This document shows, in pieces, positions 17,591-26,015 of a DNA stretch of 64,000 nucleotides (its first letter is position 1; the number at the start of each line of letters is the position of its first letter). The position numbers were made by a program, and so were the translations under genes. The stretch comes from Pontibacter actiniarum (GTDB taxonomy: Bacteria; Bacteroidota; Bacteroidia; Cytophagales; Hymenobacteraceae): positions 2,728,001-2,792,000 of the forward strand of contig NZ_CP021235.1 of the NCBI RefSeq assembly GCF_003585765.1, in the 5' to 3' direction. The notes beneath the pieces were generated by a model, which was not told where the DNA came from, ran no database searches, and saw only the letters and a list, made by a program, of their open reading frames with translations.

Positions 17591-17616
17591 AAATTTCGGA
17601 ATCACTTCCGAAATTT
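17591..17616 (-). terminator. hairpin terminator between tRNA genes
   Basis: AAATTTCGGAA (17591-17601) pairs perfectly with TTCCGAAATTT (17606-17616) across a 4-base loop, with T runs on both strands. It follows the tRNA-Pro gene on the minus strand. Confidence 0.75.
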
Positions 17617-17621
17617 TTTAG

Positions 17622-17695
17622 TCGGGGTGGCAGGATTCGAACCTACGACCTCCACATCCCAAATGTGGCGCGATACCGGGCTACGCTACACCCCG
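17622..17695 (-). tRNA. tRNA-Pro(TGG)
   Basis: The 74-base cloverleaf has acceptor CGGGGTG pairing with CACCCCG. The anticodon stem CCACA/TGTGG encloses loop TTTGGGA with anticodon TGG (reads CCA). The T loop is TTCGAAT and the discriminator A. CCA is not encoded. Confidence 0.95.
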
Positions 17696-17816
17696 AACTA
17701 TTTTCGCCCTCATACAGTAGGCCAGAAGCCTTTCTGCGTGATTGCGGTGCAAAGATAAGTAAAGATTTCTGACTTACAAGAGCCTTTAAAGACTTTTTTT
17801 CATCATCATCTTACAG

Positions 17817-17903
17817 CGGAGAAGGGGGGATTCGAACCCCCGGTACCGTTACCAGTACGGCAGTTTAGCAAACTGCTGGTTTAAGCCACTCACCCACCTC
17901 TCC
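17817..17903 (-). tRNA. tRNA-Ser(GCT)
   Basis: This 87-base class II tRNA has a long variable arm (GTACTGGTAACGGTAC region). Acceptor GGAGAGG pairs with CTTCTCC. The anticodon stem GCAGT/ACTGC encloses loop TTGCTAA, anticodon GCT (reads AGC). The discriminator is G, usual for serine. Confidence 0.95.
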
Positions 17904-18187
17904 GTGGATTCCTCTTACTGCTTAAGAGACTGCAAACATACTACATCGGTTTTAACAACGCAATACCCCAGCCCAAAATTCCCGCTAAATTTTTCGCCAC
18001 CAAAGCTCCCCTAGCGCATAACTCACTGATATTCCTAAGATTGCCAAAAGGAGCAAAACAGAAAAAAAATTACTCTTCCAGGCCCTATACCTGCCACAGT
18101 AAGTACAGCGTTACGCGTTAGCACCTTCTGAGGCACAAAACAGCCCAAAGCATGCCCACCGTGCATTTAGGTGTGGCCGGGGTTTAG

Positions 18188-18195
18188 TATATTTG
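18188..18195 (+). promoter_or_regulatory. Bacteroidota -7 element TATATTTG before the batB-like gene
   Basis: TATATTTG fits the TAnnTTTG consensus of the Bacteroidota primary sigma factor and lies 57 bases before the ATG at 18252. It is the only clear signal in the 348-base spacer 17904-18251, which otherwise holds nothing recognisable. Confidence 0.6.
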
Positions 18196-18251
18196 TGGCT
18201 GCCCGTTACTTAGCAACACACTGTGGCTTGTAAACGGCATACTCTAAAGAA

Positions 18252-19223
18252 ATGACCTGGTACCAAAGCCTAACTTTCATCGAAATCCTGTTCGGCGTGC
18301 TGTTCTTGGCGCTGTACGTGGGCTACCTGCTGCGTGTGCGGCGGGTGGCGCTGTTCTTTAAGCAGCGCCCGCACGGGGTTTGGTTTAAGTTTCTGCTGCG
18401 CCACACGTACCTTATCCTACTGGTGATCGCCGTTCTCGGCCCCTCCTTTGGCGCCATGAAGAAGGAAATAAAGACCATCGGCAAGGACCTCTACATTGCT
18501 GTTGACCTGTCGCAGTCGATGGATGCGACCGATGTGCAGCCTTCCAGGCTGGAGAAGGCCAAACATGAGGTGCAGCGCCTGATCAGCCGGTTTAACTCTG
18601 ACCGTATCGGTCTGATGGTCTTCTCCAACGAAGCCTTTATCCAAAGCCCCTTAACCTTCGACCAGAACGCACTGCTGCTTTACACGCAGACGCTCCGAAC
18701 GAGCCTGCTCCCCTACTCGGGCACCGACTTCGCTCCAGTGCTGCAGCTGGCGCTGGAGAAACTGCGGCCCCAGACAGCCTCCGCTGCCGAAGAGCAAAAG
18801 GCACGGGTACTGGTGCTGATCAGCGACGGCGAGGACTTTGGCGGCAACGTGGAGGCCCTGGCGGAGCAACTGCGCGAAGAGAACATCCGGGTGTATACTT
18901 TGGGAGTCGGCACCACCGACGGCAGCCGCATCCCCGTTGGGCGCTCTTTCAAAAAAGACCAGGAGGGCCAGGTTGTGCTGACACAGCTGAATCCAGAGCC
19001 CTTAGTACGGCTGGCAGAGCTAACCGGCGGCGCATACTTCGAGGTAAACGACCGTGTGAGCGAAGTCAGCAAACTCATCAGCGCCATCAATAACATTGAG
19101 GGGGAGCTGCGCGAAAGTAAAACCATAGACGTGACAGCCAACAAGTACATTTACCCGTTGGCACTGGCACTGGCGCTGATTTTGCTGGACATGCTGATAA
19201 CCGTTAAACTTGTACGGATATGA
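18252..19223 (+). CDS. BatB-like VWA-domain membrane protein
   Basis: The 323-residue protein has two N-terminal membrane segments (about 10-27 and 51-67). A VWA domain follows with an intact MIDAS motif DLSQS (85-89) and matching Ser/Thr and Asp positions (SGTD, ISDGED). A C-terminal membrane segment (about 302-318) ends it. This is the BatA/BatB layout of the Bacteroides aerotolerance locus, thought to work in envelope stress or chaperone-like assembly. It overlaps the next gene by 4 bases. The usual MoxR ATPase and DUF58 partners are not next to it here. Confidence 0.88.
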   Translation: MTWYQSLTFIEILFGVLFLALYVGYLLRVRRVALFFKQRPHGVWFKFLLRHTYLILLVIAVLGPSFGAMKKEIKTIGKDLYIAVDLSQSMDATDVQPSRLEKAKHEVQRLISRFNSDRIGLMVFSNEAFIQSPLTFDQNALLLYTQTLRTSLLPYSGTDFAPVLQLALEKLRPQTASAAEEQKARVLVLISDGEDFGGNVEALAEQLREENIRVYTLGVGTTDGSRIPVGRSFKKDQEGQVVLTQLNPEPLVRLAELTGGAYFEVNDRVSEVSKLISAINNIEGELRESKTIDVTANKYIYPLALALALILLDMLITVKLVRI

Positions 19224-20176
19224 AGGCAGCTTTTTTAGCCGTGTTGCTCCTTAGCCTCTTTAGCGGCGGCATTACAGCCATTTCCCGCATCAATGCCTCT
19301 GCCAAGGAAGCCGCCGCTGCCTATGCCCGCAAAGACTATATAGAGGCCATTGCCTCCTACAAGTACCTGGTGGAAGACCTGGGCGTACAGGACGACCAGC
19401 TCCGCCTGAACCTGGCCCACTCCTATTACCAGGCCGGCCTCTATCCGCAGGCTATGGGCATGTACCAGCTCCTGGCAGACCACCCCACCCAGCACCTGCG
19501 GGCACTCGCACACCTGCAGCTGGGCAACATCAACACAAAGCAACGAAAGTATAAACGCGCACTGGCCCTCTACAGACAGGCCCTGGTTGCCGAGCCCGGT
19601 AACGATGCCGCCAGGTATAACTATGAACTCCTGAAAAAATACCTGGAGCTACACCCGGAGGCGGCAAAAGAAGACGAGGAAGAACTTCCCGCCCCCGAGG
19701 ACACCCCGGCTGAGCAGGACAGCCTGCAGGCACCGCCCCCGGCTTCCGAAGAGGAGTTGGAGCCACAGCCCCGGATGAAGCCTGACGAGCAGGGCCAGCA
19801 AGAGGAAGAAATAGACAAGCCAGAGCCTGACCAGGACGGGCAGCAAGCGCAGCAGGCAGGCGCCAGGCCACAGGATGCCCCACAGGGAAGCAGGGAGCGC
19901 GAAGAGGCTGCCGGCAAAGAGCCCGGCGACAAGGAGGGCCAGCAATTAAACAGCCAGTTTGACCCTAACCAGCAGCAACGGAGCACCAGCGGCGAAGATG
20001 TGTCTGACGAGGATCAGCGGGCACAAACAAGGCGCACGAGACTACGCCAGGCAAACATGAGCCCCGAGAAGGCCAAGCTGCTGCTCGACGCCATGCGCAA
20101 CGCAGAGCTGCAGTACATCCAGCAGCTGCCCAAGAAATCGTCTCAAAGCCCGGATCGCAGCAAGCCGGATTGGTAG
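19220..20176 (+). CDS. BatC-like TPR protein with Gln/Glu/Pro-rich tail
   Basis: The 318-residue protein starts with a signal peptide or membrane anchor (residues 1-20). Three TPR units follow (about 24-145; for example AAAAYARKDYIEAIASYKYL, LGNINTKQRKYKRALALYRQ). From about 150 to 290 it is a low-complexity Glu/Gln/Pro/Asp stretch, probably disordered. The start overlaps the batB-like stop by 4 bases (ATGA), so the pair is one operon. In Bacteroidota BatC-type TPR proteins accompany the VWA proteins in the envelope. The tail is longer than in typical BatC. Confidence 0.8.
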   Translation: MKAAFLAVLLLSLFSGGITAISRINASAKEAAAAYARKDYIEAIASYKYLVEDLGVQDDQLRLNLAHSYYQAGLYPQAMGMYQLLADHPTQHLRALAHLQLGNINTKQRKYKRALALYRQALVAEPGNDAARYNYELLKKYLELHPEAAKEDEEELPAPEDTPAEQDSLQAPPPASEEELEPQPRMKPDEQGQQEEEIDKPEPDQDGQQAQQAGARPQDAPQGSREREEAAGKEPGDKEGQQLNSQFDPNQQQRSTSGEDVSDEDQRAQTRRTRLRQANMSPEKAKLLLDAMRNAELQYIQQLPKKSSQSPDRSKPDW

Positions 20177-20370
20177 CCATGCGCATACCGGGCCTAACAC
20201 AGAAGCGGCACGCTTCCACCACCCTCTTTCAGACATCCCGGCAGAAGGCCCCACAGTATGCAAAGTACACGGAGGGGAGCGGCACCTGCAGCAACTGCTC
20301 CTCCCCGCCCTTAAAAGCCAGTGCTGCAACCACCGGCAGGCCATACGGCTTGCGTATCGAACGTAACAAC

Positions 20371-20886
20371 ATGCAAGAAAACCCTACGACTCCGCCGAAA
20401 CTGTACCTGGAAAGCCCGACCCGCATTCGCTTTGAGGACTGCGACCCTTTCGGCCACCTGAACAACGGCCGCTACATCGATTATTTTTTGAACGCCCGGG
20501 AAGACCAGCTCCGGGACCACTACCAGCTCGATATATACCAGCACATGCAGCGCGTGGGCAAGGCCTGGGTAGCCGCCTCTAACCAGATTTCCTACCTGCG
20601 TGAGGTGAAGTATAACGAGGAGGTAACGGTGCGCACCAGCCTGCGCTGGTTCACTGATTCTGACCTGCTCACGGAAGGCATCATGCTAAACCCCGAAACA
20701 CAGGAGGTGAAGTCGGTCATATGGATGCGCTTTGTCTACATTGATGTGCGCAAAGGCGCCAAAGCGGTGCATGAGGATAGCCTGATGGACCTGTACCGCA
20801 GCGTGGCGACAGACGGGGAAGGCAAGCCGAATGTATACTTCGAGGAGCGGGTAAGGGAGCTTCGGGCTGCGGCCGCCGGCGCATAA
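20371..20886 (+). CDS. acyl-CoA thioesterase, 4HBT hot-dog fold
   Basis: The 171-residue protein has the hot-dog thioesterase signature PTRIRFEDCDPFGHLNNGRY near its start, with the catalytic Asp in DPFGHLNN. This resembles 4-hydroxybenzoyl-CoA thioesterase/YbgC-type enzymes that hydrolyse acyl-CoA. The ATG at 20371 is preferred over earlier in-frame starts at 20170 and 20179, because those would add a 67- or 64-residue low-quality extension overlapping or abutting the previous stop. The substrate cannot be told from sequence. Confidence 0.85.
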   Translation: MQENPTTPPKLYLESPTRIRFEDCDPFGHLNNGRYIDYFLNAREDQLRDHYQLDIYQHMQRVGKAWVAASNQISYLREVKYNEEVTVRTSLRWFTDSDLLTEGIMLNPETQEVKSVIWMRFVYIDVRKGAKAVHEDSLMDLYRSVATDGEGKPNVYFEERVRELRAAAAGA

Positions 20887-21015
20887 GCCGTGCCTCCGGC
20901 GGTTGTTCGTCGTGAAAATACAGCAGTTTGTTGAGCGCCATCCCCTATTCGGATAAAAGTCACTGATAAACACTGGCTTCAGTACCGGCCCCTGCGTTTC
21001 AGGAGGCATTTTTTG

Positions 21016-21023
21016 TACCTTTG
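21016..21023 (+). promoter_or_regulatory. -7 element TACCTTTG before the HD-domain gene
   Basis: This matches TAnnTTTG and lies 68 bases before ATG 21091. It supports the shorter start, because an upstream in-frame ATG at 21013 would begin at the promoter itself. Confidence 0.65.
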
Positions 21024-21090
21024 TACCAGACGTTTAACAACCGTTTCCCCCTGCCTATACTGTACAATTTGCCCATACCACAATAGAATT

Positions 21091-21729
21091 ATGAAAGAAG
21101 AGTTGAAAAGAGTGCTGGAGGTGCTGCACCTTGCAGAAAAACTGAAGTATGAACTGCGCCACAGCTGGCTGTCGAACGGCCGGCAGGAAAGCGTAGCCGA
21201 GCACACCTGGCGCATGTCGCTGATGCTGGTTCTGCTGGAGCCGTACCTGGACAACGAAATAGACGTGGCGCGTGCCCTGAAGATGGTGATCGTGCATGAC
21301 CTGGTGGAGGCCGAGGCCGGGGACATTCCTGCCTTTGAGGTGTTCACCGCGGAAATGAAAGAGCTGAAGCGCGTGCGGGAGCTGAAAGCCATCGACAACC
21401 TGCGTGAAGCGCTGGGTAACGGCATTGGCCAGCACGTGTATGAGCTGTGGCACGAGTTTGAAGATAAGCTAACCTACGAAGCCCGTGTGGCAAACGCGCT
21501 GGATAAGCTGGAAGTACAGATCCAGCACAACCACGCCAGCATGGATGCATGGCTGGAGATTGAGCAGGAGTTTGTGTTCCTGATGGGCCAGCACACGGAG
21601 TTCGACGCCTGCCTTTCCCAGCTTAAGGAGCTGATTGAAGAGCTGGCGGTGCAGAAGATGGAAGCGGCAGGTATAGACGTGGCCGCTGTAAAGCAACGCA
21701 TGCTCACCAAGCCCGCGGTAGGGGCTTAG
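21091..21729 (+). CDS. HD-domain hydrolase, YfbR-like nucleotidase family
   Basis: The 212-residue protein has the HD phosphohydrolase set. AEHTWRM supplies the first His, IVHDLVEAEAGD the HD pair, and a later Asp lies in VANALDKLE. Length and spacing fit the HD_3/YfbR group of 5'-deoxynucleotidases that hydrolyse dNMPs and help balance nucleotide pools. The start at 21091 follows a good -7 element. It stands alone, with its own promoter. Function is by family and the exact substrate is not proven. Confidence 0.85.
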   Translation: MKEELKRVLEVLHLAEKLKYELRHSWLSNGRQESVAEHTWRMSLMLVLLEPYLDNEIDVARALKMVIVHDLVEAEAGDIPAFEVFTAEMKELKRVRELKAIDNLREALGNGIGQHVYELWHEFEDKLTYEARVANALDKLEVQIQHNHASMDAWLEIEQEFVFLMGQHTEFDACLSQLKELIEELAVQKMEAAGIDVAAVKQRMLTKPAVGA

Positions 21730-21793
21730 CCCGGGCAAAGCATTTATACCACAAGGCGCCTGCTTTGTGCCACTCTACCGGGCAAGCGCCTTG

Positions 21794-21801
21794 TACCTTT
21801 G
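21794..21801 (+). promoter_or_regulatory. -7 element TACCTTTG before the DUF983 gene
   Basis: This matches TAnnTTTG, 32 bases before ATG 21833. It excludes the earlier in-frame start at 21767, which lies upstream of the promoter. Confidence 0.65.
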
Positions 21802-21832
21802 CAACAGGAGAAAACCCAAAGCGGATTCAACC

Positions 21833-22219
21833 ATGTTAAGCAAAGGATCAAAACTGTACAGCATCTTAAAGTATAAGTGCCCACGCTGCCAGGAGGGCCA
21901 GCTTTTTACCTACAAGGGCTGGAGCTACACCAGGTTCAGCGGCATGCACAGCAACTGCCCCTGCTGCCGCCAGAGCTATGAGCCGGAGCCCGGGTTTTAC
22001 TACGGCGCCATGTACGTGAGCTATGCCATCACCACGGCTATCACCATTAGCCTGCTGGTGGCCATGAGCGTGCTGCTGGAGGAAATAACGTTGGCTTGGT
22101 TTCTGGGGGCACTCGCTACGGCCCTGCTAGTGTTTTTCCCTTTTATCTTCAGGATGTCGCGGGCGATCTGGATCAACTTTTTTATCCATTATAAAAAAAC
22201 GCCGACGGCATCTGCCTAG
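21833..22219 (+). CDS. DUF983 family membrane protein with zinc ribbon
   Basis: The 128-residue protein has an N-terminal zinc ribbon with CPRC (16-19) and CPCC (42-45), typical of DUF983. Two membrane helices follow (about 62-82 and 86-108). A short basic tail faces the cytoplasm. The family is widespread in Bacteroidota and Alphaproteobacteria and has no assigned biochemical role. A strong terminator follows, so it is a single-gene unit. Confidence 0.88.
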   Translation: MLSKGSKLYSILKYKCPRCQEGQLFTYKGWSYTRFSGMHSNCPCCRQSYEPEPGFYYGAMYVSYAITTAITISLLVAMSVLLEEITLAWFLGALATALLVFFPFIFRMSRAIWINFFIHYKKTPTASA

Positions 22220-22240
22220 TGTTTAAGTTGTTTGTGAGCA

Positions 22241-22276
22241 AAGTCCCCGGTTCCCGCACAACCGGGGACTTTTTTT
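22241..22276 (+). terminator. terminator after the DUF983 gene
   Basis: AAGTCCCCGGTT (22241-22252) pairs perfectly with AACCGGGGACTT (22260-22271), followed by a run of seven T. Confidence 0.9.
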
Positions 22277-22345
22277 ATCGCTCCGCGTCTGGGGTATAGG
22301 GTACTTCCGCTCCCTTGTTCTGCGGATTTATACTTATACTTGCCC

Positions 22346-22792
22346 ATGCAACACCAGGAACACTACCAGCGGCTGGAGCGCCTGTACCACCGGGCCCACG
22401 TGCAGGAGCTCTTCAGCGGAAGCAGCATCAGCGTGTGCCACAGCCGCGCCGAGATCACGCTGCCTATTCAGGAAGCGTATTTCCACGGCGCCAAAGCCAT
22501 ACACGGGGCCGTCTACTTCAAGCTCCTCGACGACGCCTCCTACTTTGCGGTGGCCTCTGTGGTGCGCGACATGTTTATCGTTACCTCCTCCTTTCAGCTA
22601 AACCTGTTGCGGCCCGTAAACAGCGGCGTTCTGAAGGCGGTCGGCACCCTGCGCTCCCAGGGCAGGAGCCTGTTTGTTGCCGAAGCCACCCTTTACAACG
22701 CACAGGGCAAGGAGGTCGCCTTTGGCACCGGCCAGTTCATGAAAACAGCGCAGCCGCTGAACCAGCTGGAAGGCTATGCCGATAGCCAGTAA
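22346..22792 (+). CDS. PaaI-type thioesterase
   Basis: The 148-residue hot-dog protein has the PaaI/YigI pattern. AYFHGAKAIHGAVYFKLLDDASYFA (about 47-71) carries the His-Gly and Asp active-site region, and it ends with the strand AFGTGQFM. Such enzymes hydrolyse acyl- or aryl-CoA. ATG 22346 is chosen over an in-frame TTG two codons earlier. Two copies of the TTATACTT word overlap the region just upstream (22328-22341). The substrate is unknown. Confidence 0.85.
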   Translation: MQHQEHYQRLERLYHRAHVQELFSGSSISVCHSRAEITLPIQEAYFHGAKAIHGAVYFKLLDDASYFAVASVVRDMFIVTSSFQLNLLRPVNSGVLKAVGTLRSQGRSLFVAEATLYNAQGKEVAFGTGQFMKTAQPLNQLEGYADSQ

Positions 22793-22841
22793 AAAAAAGC
22801 TCCTCAAGAGTGGCAACAGGCTTCCTTCCTGCTGAGCCAGG

Positions 22842-23939
22842 CTACTTCGCCAGGGGCGTTTTGTAAATACTGAACTCCATGTTGCTGATATCTCCGGATA
22901 CTTCGTTGATACGCGAGGTGGTAAAGTACAGCAGGTTGTCCGGGCCGATGGTAAAGGTGTCGGCCCAGCGGATGCGGTCGTCCTGCACCAGGGTTTTGAT
23001 CTGCCCTTGCGGCGTGCGGTACACAATGGCCCTGTTTTCCAGGTCAGCCATGTACAGGTTGCCGCGGCTGTCAAAAATCATCCCATCGGGCGCAGGTGTT
23101 TTCCCGAGGCTTTGCACCTTATCCTGCAGGGCCTGCGCGGGCAGGGCAGCACCGGCCAGCGCCGCGGTAGGCAGCCGGTACAACGTGTAGCCCGTTAAGG
23201 CATGATAGTATAAACTGTCAGCAGCCGGCGCCAGCGCAATCCCGTCTGAATGCGTCTGGGGTTGCTTTCCGTTCTGCTTCCACTCCTGCCCGTCGAACAT
23301 AAGGTTAATGCCTTCGGCCTTGGTGGAGGGATGGTTCTCCAGCAGCCGGCGGCTCTGCCCCGTTTGCGGGTCCAGCACCACGATCGCGCCCAGCCCGGAG
23401 TCGGTCATGTAAATCCTGCCGTGCTTATCGTCCACCCGCAGGTCGTTCAAATAAGACTTTTCAGGCGCAACACTTCGGTCAAACTCCCAGGTGTTTTTCA
23501 GTTCGTTCGTAGCCAGGTCAAACTCAAACAGGCGGGCGTTGCCCACTACCCCTTGCATCATGGGGTTGCCGGGGTCCAGTACGTAGAGCGAGCCCTTATG
23601 CGCCACCACCGACTGCACACAGGTAAACTGCTTAGGCTGTGGCTGCCCGGTCCAGCTGTTCCAGCGCTGGTTGGGGTAAGGTTTATGGGAGCCGTCCGGC
23701 ATCACCTCTACCACCGAAAACGGCACGCCTTCGCGCCACCTCGGGAAGTTTGCAAACAGCCGCCCGTCTTCAGACATCGTTACGCCCGTTACCTGGTTGC
23801 CTTTAAAAGAGGCAACCTTCGTCAGGGTAGCCTCCGCGGTGGCGGTACGCGCGGCACCCTTTTGCTCGTTCCTCTTTTCCTGTGCGTGGGCAGTGCCTAA
23901 CATAAGGCCAGCCACCGCCATCATAAGCCATATTTTCAT
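22842..23939 (-). CDS. major-royal-jelly/yellow-family secreted beta-propeller protein
   Basis: The 365-residue protein has a signal peptide (residues 1-19, ending AHA-QE). A six-bladed beta-propeller of the MRJP/yellow family follows. Markers include GVTMSEDGRLFANFPRW, YVLDPGNPMMQG, YLNDLRVDDKHGRIYMTDSG, SDGIALAPAADSLYYHALTG and APDGMIFDSRGNLYMADLEN. Related bacterial proteins are annotated as gluconolactonase or L-dopachrome tautomerase-like, but no activity can be assigned. It converges on the PaaI gene and stands alone. Confidence 0.85.
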   Translation of the reverse strand: MKIWLMMAVAGLMLGTAHAQEKRNEQKGAARTATAEATLTKVASFKGNQVTGVTMSEDGRLFANFPRWREGVPFSVVEVMPDGSHKPYPNQRWNSWTGQPQPKQFTCVQSVVAHKGSLYVLDPGNPMMQGVVGNARLFEFDLATNELKNTWEFDRSVAPEKSYLNDLRVDDKHGRIYMTDSGLGAIVVLDPQTGQSRRLLENHPSTKAEGINLMFDGQEWKQNGKQPQTHSDGIALAPAADSLYYHALTGYTLYRLPTAALAGAALPAQALQDKVQSLGKTPAPDGMIFDSRGNLYMADLENRAIVYRTPQGQIKTLVQDDRIRWADTFTIGPDNLLYFTTSRINEVSGDISNMEFSIYKTPLAK

Positions 23940-24143
23940 AGTCGCTTTCCGTTTATGTGCATCTCAACCTATGGTTATACTTGTGGTTTTCAGGAGAAGT
24001 TAGATCAGCTGGGCTGTGCAATACCAGGATACCCAGAACACGGGCGGGTGGCGACCACAACCCTCCAAGGCTAACGGTCGTTTGGTTTTGAGGACAAATC
24101 CCTGTAACTTCACAACAAAACCCAACTAATCAAAGTCAAAACT

Positions 24144-25328
24144 ATGCAAACGAAAGAAGTATATATCATTTCGGCGGTTCGTACGCCAATCGGTTCATTT
24201 GGCGGAGCGCTTGCCAGCCTTTCTGCCACGCAGCTCGGCGCCGCCGCTATCAAAGGCGCGCTGGAGAAAGCCGGCGTAGATAAGAAGGAAGTACAGGAAG
24301 TGATCATGGGTAACGTAATCTCCGCTAACGTAGGCCAGGCTCCGGCCCGTCAGGCTGCTGTTTTCGCAGGCCTGGGCTACGAGGTAGAGTGTACAACCAT
24401 CAACAAAGTATGCGCCTCCGGCTCAAAGGCGATCATGTTTGCGGCACAGGCGATCATGCTGGGGCACAAGGATGTTATCGTGGCTGGTGGTATGGAGAGC
24501 ATGAGCAATGTGCCTTACTACCTGGAGAAAGCCCGCTTCGGAGCTAAACTCGGCCACGGCCAGATGACGGACGGCCTGTTGAGAGACGGCCTGTGGGATG
24601 TGTACAACGACTTCCACATGGGCAATGCCGCCGAAAACACCGCCAAGGAAATGCAGATCACGCGAGAGATGCAGGACGAGTATGCGATCAGCTCTTACAA
24701 AAAAGTGGCAGAGGCTGCGGAGGCCGGCCTGCTGAAAGATGAGATCGTGCCGGTAGAGATCCCGCAGCGCGGCAAAGACCCTCTCGTGGTGTCTGAAGAC
24801 GAGGAGTTCAAGAAAGTTAACTTCGAGAAGATACCAGGCCTGCGCCCGGTGTTCGACAAAGCCGGCACCGTAACGGCTGCCAACGCGTCTACCCTGAACG
24901 ACGGCGCTGCTGCCGTCGTACTGATGAGCAAGGAGAAGGCAGAGGAGCTGGGCGTGAAGCCAATCGCTAAAATCCGCGGTTTTGCGGATGCGGAGCAGGA
25001 CCCGATCTGGTTCACGACTACGCCATCCCTTGCTATCCCGAAAGCCCTGAAAAACGCTGGGGTAGATCCGTCTGAGGTTGACTTCTACGAGATCAACGAG
25101 GCGTTCTCTGTTGTGTCTATCGCCAACAACCAGAAGCTAGGCCTGGAAGGCGGCAACGTGAACGTGTTCGGCGGTGCTGTGTCGCTGGGCCACCCGCTGG
25201 GAGCCTCTGGAGCGCGCATCGTGTCTACGCTTTGCAACGTACTGGATAAAAAAGGCGGCAAGATTGGCGTTACCGGTATCTGCAACGGCGGCGGCGGTGC
25301 CTCTGCTATCGTAATCGAAAAAATGTAA
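24144..25328 (+). CDS. acetyl-CoA C-acetyltransferase (thiolase)
   Basis: The 394-residue enzyme has all thiolase motifs. The nucleophile Cys90 is in TTINKVCASGSKA. FYEINEAFSV lies near 316. GGAVSLGHPLGASGARI has the catalytic His. The second Cys is in GICNGGGGASA near the C-terminus. It condenses two acetyl-CoA to acetoacetyl-CoA, or the reverse, in ketone, polyhydroxyalkanoate or fatty acid metabolism. It is monocistronic, followed by a clear terminator. The symbol atoB or phaA cannot be chosen from sequence alone. Confidence 0.96.
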   Translation: MQTKEVYIISAVRTPIGSFGGALASLSATQLGAAAIKGALEKAGVDKKEVQEVIMGNVISANVGQAPARQAAVFAGLGYEVECTTINKVCASGSKAIMFAAQAIMLGHKDVIVAGGMESMSNVPYYLEKARFGAKLGHGQMTDGLLRDGLWDVYNDFHMGNAAENTAKEMQITREMQDEYAISSYKKVAEAAEAGLLKDEIVPVEIPQRGKDPLVVSEDEEFKKVNFEKIPGLRPVFDKAGTVTAANASTLNDGAAAVVLMSKEKAEELGVKPIAKIRGFADAEQDPIWFTTTPSLAIPKALKNAGVDPSEVDFYEINEAFSVVSIANNQKLGLEGGNVNVFGGAVSLGHPLGASGARIVSTLCNVLDKKGGKIGVTGICNGGGGASAIVIEKM

Positions 25329-25356
25329 TCACGGCCCTCGGGCATATTATTTGCAG

Positions 25357-25390
25357 GAAGCCTTACGTTTATCGCGTAAGGCTTCTTTTT
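25357..25390 (+). terminator. terminator after thiolase
   Basis: GAAGCCTTACG (25357-25367) pairs with CGTAAGGCTTC (25375-25385), followed by TTTTTT. It also shows that the next gene must start downstream, at 25432. Confidence 0.9.
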
Positions 25391-25431
25391 TATACTTTAG
25401 CCTGTGTATTAAACTGTTTCCTATCATTTTG

Positions 25432-25989
25432 ATGTTTACCAATTCTAAAGAACCTATGTTACTACAGACCGAACTAGCCAAATTCTGGGAATGGGCAGGT
25501 ATGACGCCAGACACTTACACGGAGAACAGAGGCCTCGGAGAGTGGGAAGCGGAGTATACTGAATGGAAAACCCTGTATAAGGCAGCCACAGAGGCGGTTG
25601 AACAGCTTAACACAGAGTTTAACCATGACCTGGCCCAGCTGCTCGTGTATGCGCTTGCCATAGATAATGAATCTGAACAAGTCCTGAAGATCATTGAGGA
25701 GAAACTGGAAAGCAAGTTGCGGTTCGTTAAAAAAGCAGTTAACTCGAACCAGCCACAGGCTAAATGGCAAGTTGCCGAGTTGCTGGGGAAGGTTGACGTT
25801 GAAAACAGGGAACAGCTTCTTGTTAACCTGATTAACCGCACCGACGACAACTATGTGAAAAGACGGGCATTGCTGAGCCTGAGCAAAGTCAACCAAACGA
25901 AGGCTGTGGAAATAGCTCAAAAATTCCTGAAAGATAAAGACCCGTTCCTGAAGCTGGTCTCAAAAGAGATCACAAAGAGGAAAGTATAA
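25432..25989 (+). CDS. HEAT-repeat-like hypothetical protein
   Basis: The 185-residue all-helical protein has a central region resembling HEAT/PBS repeats (AKWQVAELLGKVD, VKRRALLSLSKVNQ, DPFLKLVSKEI). These often mediate protein contacts. No catalytic motif or signal peptide is present. ATG 25432 is preferred because the longer in-frame start at 25351 lies inside the preceding terminator; ATG 25456 is possible. An AAGTATAA octamer overlaps the stop codon. The function is unknown. Confidence 0.7.
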   Translation: MFTNSKEPMLLQTELAKFWEWAGMTPDTYTENRGLGEWEAEYTEWKTLYKAATEAVEQLNTEFNHDLAQLLVYALAIDNESEQVLKIIEEKLESKLRFVKKAVNSNQPQAKWQVAELLGKVDVENREQLLVNLINRTDDNYVKRRALLSLSKVNQTKAVEIAQKFLKDKDPFLKLVSKEITKRKV

Positions 25990-26015
25990 CCTTGTACCAG
26001 ACGCATTTACCACCT

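Noticed and set aside
20170..20370. Longer N-terminus for the thioesterase gene
   Set aside because: Extension starts inside the previous gene's end, has no conserved sequence and the hot-dog motif begins right after ATG 20371.
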